A stretch of 64,000 nt of DNA, taken from positions 558,001-622,000 of the forward strand of contig NZ_CAUQDV010000001.1 of the NCBI RefSeq assembly GCF_963517015.1, written 5' to 3'. Below, one piece after another: positions 62,858 through 64,000 of the stretch. Positions within the stretch are counted from its first letter, which is position 1. Every line of letters begins with the position of its first letter. The notes below the pieces were generated by a model that did not search any database, was not told the origin of the DNA, and was given only the letters and a program-made list of their open reading frames with translations. The translations under genes were made by a program, and so were the position numbers. This DNA comes from an uncultured Devosia sp. (GTDB lineage: Bacteria > Pseudomonadota > Alphaproteobacteria > Rhizobiales > Devosiaceae).

Positions 62858-64000
62858 ATGGGTATTTTTTCGCGCCATAACAGCGATGACGACCGGGCCA
62901 AGGTGGAGGCGATCATGCGCAGCCAGGCGGTGATCGAGTTCAATCTCGACGGCACGATCATTACCGCAAATGACAATTTTCTCGCCGCGCTCGGCTATGA
63001 GCTCAAGGAAATCCAGGGCAAGCATCACCGTATTTTCGTCGATCCGGAAGAGGCCAATTCCTCCGAATACAAGCAGTTCTGGACCGATCTGGCGCATGGC
63101 CAGTTCCAGTCGGCGGCCTATAGGCGCATCGCCAAGGGCGGGCGTGAGGTGTGGATCCAGGCGACCTACAATCCGGTCTTCGACCGGCATGGCAAGCCGT
63201 TCAAGGTCATCAAGTTCGCCACCGACATTACCGAGCAGAAAAACCAGGCTGCCGACCACGAGGCACAGATCGCGGCGATTTCCCGTGCCCAGGCGGTGAT
63301 CGAATTTTCCCTCGATGGCACGATCAGCAATGCCAACGAAAATTTTCTCAAGACGTTGGGCTATGAGCTCGACGAAATCGCCGGCAAGCATCACCGCATG
63401 TTTGTCGACCCGGTGCATGCCTCAAGCGCCGATTACCGCCAGTTCTGGCAGCGGCTGCATGACGGGGAATATGTCTCGGGCGAGTTCCAGCGCGTCGGCA
63501 AGCACGGCAAGAATGTCTGGATCCAGGCGTCGTACAATCCTGTGCTCGACGCGCGGGGGCGACCCGTCAAGGTGGTGAAGTTTGCCACCGACATCACCGA
63601 GCGCAAGCGCGCCGAGGGCATTATCGCCCAGCTCAATGCGAGCCTGACCAAGATGGCCGAGGGCGATCTCAGCGGGCATATCGATACCGAATTCACCGGC
63701 GACTACGAGAAGTTGCGGTTGGCCTTCAACCAGTCGCTGAGCCGGCTGCTGGATATCGTGACCAGCCTGCGCAGCACCTCGCGGTCGCTCAAGAATGCCA
63801 CGGGCGAAATCCTTGCCGGTGCCAATGACCTCTCCGAACGCACAACCAAGCAGGCGGCGACCATCGAGGAAACTTCAGCGTCGGTCGAACAGCTCTCGAC
63901 CGCCGTGCACGAGAACGCCGATCGTGCGGCGACGGCGAGCCAGAAGGCCAAGACTGTCGCCACCAGCGCGACGGAAGGCGGGGCGGTGATGGAGCAGGCC
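62858..64000 (+). CDS. PAS-PAS cytoplasmic chemotaxis receptor, cut by window edge (array 5)
   Basis: The first 381 codons of a soluble receptor. It has no membrane helix. Two PAS domains of nearly the same sequence follow in tandem: AVIEFNLDGTIITANDNFL with HHRIFVDPEE, then AVIEFSLDGTISNANENFL with HHRMFVDPVH. They recall the haem- or flavin-binding PAS pairs of Aer-like receptors, but no cofactor can be assigned. A HAMP-like segment (LTKMAEGDLSGHI) and the start of the signalling domain (LSERTTKQAATIEETSA) lead to the edge. GGAGGG lies about ten bases before ATG 62858. Whether it ends in DWxEF is outside the window. Confidence 0.9.
   Translation, partial: MGIFSRHNSDDDRAKVEAIMRSQAVIEFNLDGTIITANDNFLAALGYELKEIQGKHHRIFVDPEEANSSEYKQFWTDLAHGQFQSAAYRRIAKGGREVWIQATYNPVFDRHGKPFKVIKFATDITEQKNQAADHEAQIAAISRAQAVIEFSLDGTISNANENFLKTLGYELDEIAGKHHRMFVDPVHASSADYRQFWQRLHDGEYVSGEFQRVGKHGKNVWIQASYNPVLDARGRPVKVVKFATDITERKRAEGIIAQLNASLTKMAEGDLSGHIDTEFTGDYEKLRLAFNQSLSRLLDIVTSLRSTSRSLKNATGEILAGANDLSERTTKQAATIEETSASVEQLSTAVHENADRAATASQKAKTVATSATEGGAVMEQA

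Overview
The window looks like a chromosomal segment of a high-GC alphaproteobacterium of the order Hyphomicrobiales, and Devosia or a close relative is my best guess. The supporting signs are an Irr-type Fur protein, HWE-family histidine kinase signalling, a che gene set ordered like that of rhizobia (STAS protein, cheY1, cheA, cheW, cheD, receptor, cheR, cheB, cheY2, plus a CheT-like gene), and potFGHI. The genus is inference; the sequence contains no rRNA gene to confirm it.

Layout. 1-2370 (minus): a receiver / HWE histidine kinase / receiver set joined by 4-base overlaps, running off the left edge. 2492-6635: a GFA-fold protein, an ExoD-like protein, then a small island of unfamiliar genes (a four-helix membrane protein with an atypical AT-rich upstream, a very acidic 79-residue protein, a candidate small RNA and a secreted HExxH metallopeptidase). 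6788-8911: irr, a glutathione transferase and an ExoX-like exonuclease. 8925-16887: a complete kdp potassium-uptake operon, with an extra 27-residue membrane peptide ahead of kdpF and the kdpDE sensor pair at its end. 16988-22091: a MarR regulator, an ECF sigma factor with its YCII/DGPF partner, and an overlapping trio (aldo/keto reductase, FAH-family hydrolase, RecD-like helicase). 22240-27005: a Kef/YbaL cation antiporter with a long acidic tail, an Rrf2 regulator, an inverted pair of palindromic repeats, purU, a 23-codon mini-gene with an extreme Shine-Dalgarno sequence, and a ParDE-type toxin-antitoxin pair. 27068-31197 (minus): potFGHI polyamine importer. 31620-33445: psuG-psuK pseudouridine catabolism. 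33446-33816: a structured intergenic region. 33817-43017: metabolic genes, a tRNA-Ala(CGC), a FadR-type regulator divergent from an M20 peptidase, a siderophore-interacting-type flavoprotein and an SAF-domain dehydrogenase.

43239-64000 is the most coherent block: a chemotaxis system. A STAS protein, two CheY proteins, CheA, CheW, CheD, CheR, CheB, a CheT/CheZ-like protein (inverted within the cluster) and one receptor are followed directly by a tandem array of five more receptor genes, the last cut by the right edge. Three of the arrayed receptors end in a DWxEF pentapeptide, and CheD and the CheT-like protein also end in acidic-hydrophobic LF tails, which suggests shared tethering or docking surfaces.

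The window holds no integrase, insertion sequence or CRISPR array that I could recognise. The least explained elements are the mini-gene at 26281-26352, the candidate small RNA at 5435-5616, the structured element at 33653-33755 and the acidic protein / metallopeptidase neighbourhood.
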